A program made the position numbers and the translations under genes. Shown here in pieces: positions 61,830 to 64,000 of a DNA stretch of 64,000 bases; the first letter of the stretch is position 1; each line of letters opens with the position of its first letter. Under the pieces are notes generated by a model, which ran no database searches, was not told where the DNA came from, and was given only the letters and a program-made list of their open reading frames with translations. The DNA is from JAUIIK01 sp963745675 (GTDB taxonomy: Bacteria > Chloroflexota > Chloroflexia > Thermomicrobiales > CFX8). The stretch is from positions 620,001 through 684,000 of the forward strand of contig CAVUYM010000009.1 in NCBI GenBank assembly GCA_963745675.1, read 5' to 3'.

Positions 61830-62597
61830 TTAAGGGCTCGACTGATGTGACGGTGCGGAAACCAAACCGCCGTAGCGCCGCTCACGCTGTTGAAATTCCG
61901 TTACCGCTTGTTCGAGATCATCTTCGGAGTAATCCGGCCAGAGTATCTGAGGGAATATCCATTCGGAAAATGCTGACTGCCAGAGAAAGAAGTTGCTAAT
62001 GCGCTGCTCGCCCGATGTCCTGATTATCAGGTCAGGGTCGGGTATCTCCGCTGTGTAGAGGAATTCTTCGTAGCGTTCCGCGGTCAACTCTTCTGGCCGT
62101 ATGCCGGAGGCCAGTATTCGACGCGTTGCTTCGAGAATGTCGGCTCTGCCGCTGTAATTGAACGCAAGTGTGAGATTGATACCGGTATTACCGGCGGTGA
62201 GGCTTACTGTTTCTTCGATCTGTTCGACAAGGTTCGGATCAAGACCGGCCAGGTTCCCGATATGGCGGATACGCGCACCGCGTTGATGAAGTTCGTCTCG
62301 TTCGCGCGGGATCGTTTCAGCGAGGATTCGCAAGATGCCTTCAACTTCGTCATCGGGACGCGACCAATTCTCGGTAGAAAATGCCCAGAAAGTGAGGTGC
62401 GATATCCCAAGTTCGCCAGCCCGAATAGTAATGCGACGGATGTTTTCGGTGCCAGCTTCGTGCCCTCGAATACGAGGCAAACCACGCTTCTGCGCCCAGC
62501 GACCGTTGCCGTCCATGATGATAGCAACGTGGGCTGGCACACTTCCTGACTGACTTGGGTGGGAATCGGCGATCATTGCGAAGGGCCCCCGCTGCAT
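61830..62597 (-). CDS. uppS: Isoprenyl (undecaprenyl) diphosphate synthase, cis type
   Basis: An intact 255-residue cis-prenyltransferase that makes the lipid carrier for wall and glycan synthesis. HVAIIMDGNGRWAQKRG contains the catalytic aspartate; other blocks are LTFWAFSTENWSRP, LTLAFNYSGRADIL and DLIIRTSGEQRISNFFLWQS. ATG at 62597 lies 5 bases after the corrected frr stop; an in-frame ATG 21 bases further in is possible. Confidence 0.94.
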   Translation of the reverse strand: MQRGPFAMIADSHPSQSGSVPAHVAIIMDGNGRWAQKRGLPRIRGHEAGTENIRRITIRAGELGISHLTFWAFSTENWSRPDDEVEGILRILAETIPRERDELHQRGARIRHIGNLAGLDPNLVEQIEETVSLTAGNTGINLTLAFNYSGRADILEATRRILASGIRPEELTAERYEEFLYTAEIPDPDLIIRTSGEQRISNFFLWQSAFSEWIFPQILWPDYSEDDLEQAVTEFQQRERRYGGLVSAPSHQSSP

Positions 62598-62602
62598 GTG
62601 AC

Positions 62603-63161
62603 CTAGAACTCGAGGATTTCCTCTTCTTTGACTTTGCCCAGTTCGTCAGCTTGCTCGACGAACTGGTCGGTCAAAGTTCTGAATTTCAGTCTCAGCGCGA
62701 CGCTCCTCGTCTTCGCTGATCATCTTCTCATGTAGCAATTCTTTGGTGTGATCGATCGCGTCGCGTCGAACATTGCGAACGGCGACCTTCGCATCTTCAA
62801 CCTTGCTGCGTACGAGACGCCCAAGCTCTATCCGCCGTTCTTCGGTCAACGTGGGAATCTGGAGGCGAATGACGACTCCATCCGAGTTCGGGGTCAAGCC
62901 AAGATCCGACTCCATGATCGAGCGCTCTATCGCCTGCATCGAGCCGCGATCCCATGGTTGGATCACCAGGAGTCTCGCTTCAGGAGCGGAAATGCCCGCG
63001 AGTTGGTTGAGTTGAGTTGGAGTGCCGTAGTAGTCAATCATCATACGCTCGACGAGGACAGGCGACGCCCGACCGGTTCGAATCGCTCCGAGATCTCGTT
63101 GGAGCACACCTATTGAGGCTTCCATACGTTCATTAGCATCGCTGAGCACGTCATCTATCAT
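62603..63161 (-). CDS. frr: Ribosome recycling factor (frame break near the C-terminus)
   Basis: Splits post-termination ribosomes with EF-G. The family sequence is clear: RMEASIGVLQRDLGAIRTGRAS, YYGTPTQLNQLAGIS, LLVIQPWDRGSMQAIERSI, GLTPNSDGVVIRLQIPTLTEERR. Near 62678 one extra base breaks the frame; in the next frame it ends as usual with LTDQFVEQADELGKVKEEEI and stop at 62603-62605. About 185 residues, normal length. It follows pyrH by 61 bases. Confidence 0.93.
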
Positions 63162-63222
63162 CGGTTGAGGCTCCTCCCTGCGCGCCGGAACTCTTTGGAT
63201 TGGCGAGCTTCGTCGGAGCTGG

Positions 63223-63966
63223 TTAGTCGCAGATCAGAGTACCGACGTTTTCGCCACGGGCCGCTCGCTGGATATTACCATCGCAGTCGACATCGAAGAC
63301 GATGATAGGCAGATCGTTATCCCGACAGAGTGCAATCGCGGCTGCATCAATGATGCGCAAATCTCGCTCGATGAATTCCTGGTAGCCAATTCGATCAAAC
63401 TTTTCCGCGGTTGCATCGGTTCGTGGATCTGCCGAATAGACGCCGTCCACGCCGTTCTTGGCCATAAGGATACAATCCGCCGAAATTTCGGCTGCACGCA
63501 GGGCGGCAGCGGTGTCTGTTGTGAAGAACGGGTTACCTGTTCCTCCAGCGAGAATGATTACGCGTCCCTTCTCCAGGTGGCGGATCGCGCGTCGTCGGAT
63601 ATAGGGCTCCGCAATCTGATGCATATCGATAGCAGTCTGAACGCGCGTCTGGACGCCAATTCGTTCAAGCGCGTCCTGGATTGCCAAACCATTCAATACG
63701 GTCGCGAGGATGCCCATGTAGTCGGCCTGAGCGCGATCCATACCTTTGGTACTCGCGCTCAAACCGCGCCAGATATTGCCGCCGCCTATTACAACGGCGA
63801 CCTCGATGTTCTCGTTATGGACATCTCGAATATTTTGCGCCAGCCGGCTCACAATATCCGGTTGGATACCGAATTGCTGAGAACCCATTAGCGCCTCGCC
63901 AGAGAACTTGAGGACAACTCTTCGATTTCTGGCTGTATCCTCTGGCGAGGGCTGGGATGGTGTCAT
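63223..63966 (-). CDS. pyrH: Uridylate kinase (UMP kinase)
   Basis: An intact 247-residue amino-acid-kinase-fold enzyme that turns UMP into UDP. Conserved blocks: RVVLKFSGEALMG, VAVVIGGGNIWRG, MGILATVLNGLAIQDALE, VIILAGGTGNPFFTTDTAA and AKNGVDGVYSADPR. The ATG overlaps the stop of the upstream gene as ATGA, in the common order rpsB-tsf-pyrH-frr. Confidence 0.95.
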   Translation of the reverse strand: MTPSQPSPEDTARNRRVVLKFSGEALMGSQQFGIQPDIVSRLAQNIRDVHNENIEVAVVIGGGNIWRGLSASTKGMDRAQADYMGILATVLNGLAIQDALERIGVQTRVQTAIDMHQIAEPYIRRRAIRHLEKGRVIILAGGTGNPFFTTDTAAALRAAEISADCILMAKNGVDGVYSADPRTDATAEKFDRIGYQEFIERDLRIIDAAAIALCRDNDLPIIVFDVDCDGNIQRAARGENVGTLICD

Positions 63967-64000
63967 TCGCTATCTTCCACCTCGTCATCGGCCAGTTCAC
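63963..64000 (-). CDS. C-terminus of an upstream gene, probably elongation factor Ts
   Basis: Only the last 11 codons are in the window: an acidic tail ELADDEVEDSE followed by TGA that overlaps the pyrH start (ATGA). Gene order in many bacteria makes tsf the most likely identity. The sequence itself is too short to prove it. Confidence 0.4.
   Translation of the reverse strand, partial: ELADDEVEDSE

Overview
The window is a chromosomal segment from a bacterium that is most likely a member of the Chloroflexota, probably near the Thermomicrobia. This is an inference. It rests on Pro/Thr-rich linkers in a membrane-anchored protein, a bacterial family B DNA polymerase, a Tad pilus locus with Chloroflexota-like gene order, a bifunctional homocysteine methyltransferase/MTHFR, and the general look of the 16S rRNA. 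No alignment was possible here. Almost everything is core metabolism. I see no CRISPR array, insertion sequence, prophage or integrated element.

Layout. 1-6.3 kb: end of a Xer-type recombinase gene, glyS, parB (convergent to glyS), a CPBP protease, and an ECF sigma factor with a large membrane-bound anti-sigma factor. 6.4-13.8 kb: homocysteine methyltransferase/MTHFR, rplS-rnhB-yraN, moaB, a two-component system and hisS. 13.8-23.3 kb: a glycosyltransferase, then a long plus-strand run: PIG-L deacetylase, AstE-like hydrolase, M24 peptidase, corA, a Wzy/WaaL-like protein, a DapA-family aldolase, a YfcE-like phosphoesterase and a class V aminotransferase. 23.4-36.4 kb: rpsA, clpC and radA, murG on the minus strand, lspA-rluD-glycerate kinase, a ThDP enzyme, a nucleoside hydrolase and a degenerate DnaC-like protein. 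36.5-44.5 kb: polyprenyl synthase, a DUF4015-type glycosidase-like protein, a UbiA/DPPR synthase-like protein, hsp20, lon and a class I amidotransferase. 44.6-50.2 kb: a complete rRNA operon (16S, tRNA-Ile, tRNA-Ala, 23S, 5S, initiator tRNA) with promoter and terminator. 50.3-52.5 kb: family B polymerase. 52.7-59.7 kb: Tad pilus genes cpaB-cpaE-cpaF-tadB-tadC, then DUF192 and comF. 59.7-64 kb: minus-strand (tsf)-pyrH-frr-uppS-cdsA-dxr and a tiny membrane ORF.

Data quality matters for reading this annotation. About 20 of roughly 54 protein genes are recognisable over their full length but jump between reading frames. Most jumps I traced are explained by one extra base. lon, clpC, glyS and the glycosidase-like gene are worst; the Tad locus, 6.4-15 kb and the rRNA genes look clean. 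I treat these as probable uncorrected long-read errors and give one merged span per gene, with break positions where I could place them.

Most interesting items: a DnaC/IstB-like AAA+ protein whose Walker A and Walker B residues both appear lost (35854-36435); a 33-residue membrane ORF coupled to dxr by a GTGA overlap; a CpaE/TadZ ATPase with arginine in place of the P-loop lysine; an anti-sigma factor carrying an Ig-like domain and a tandem sensor-like repeat; and an inverted repeat overlapping the -35 box of an almost perfect hsp20 promoter.
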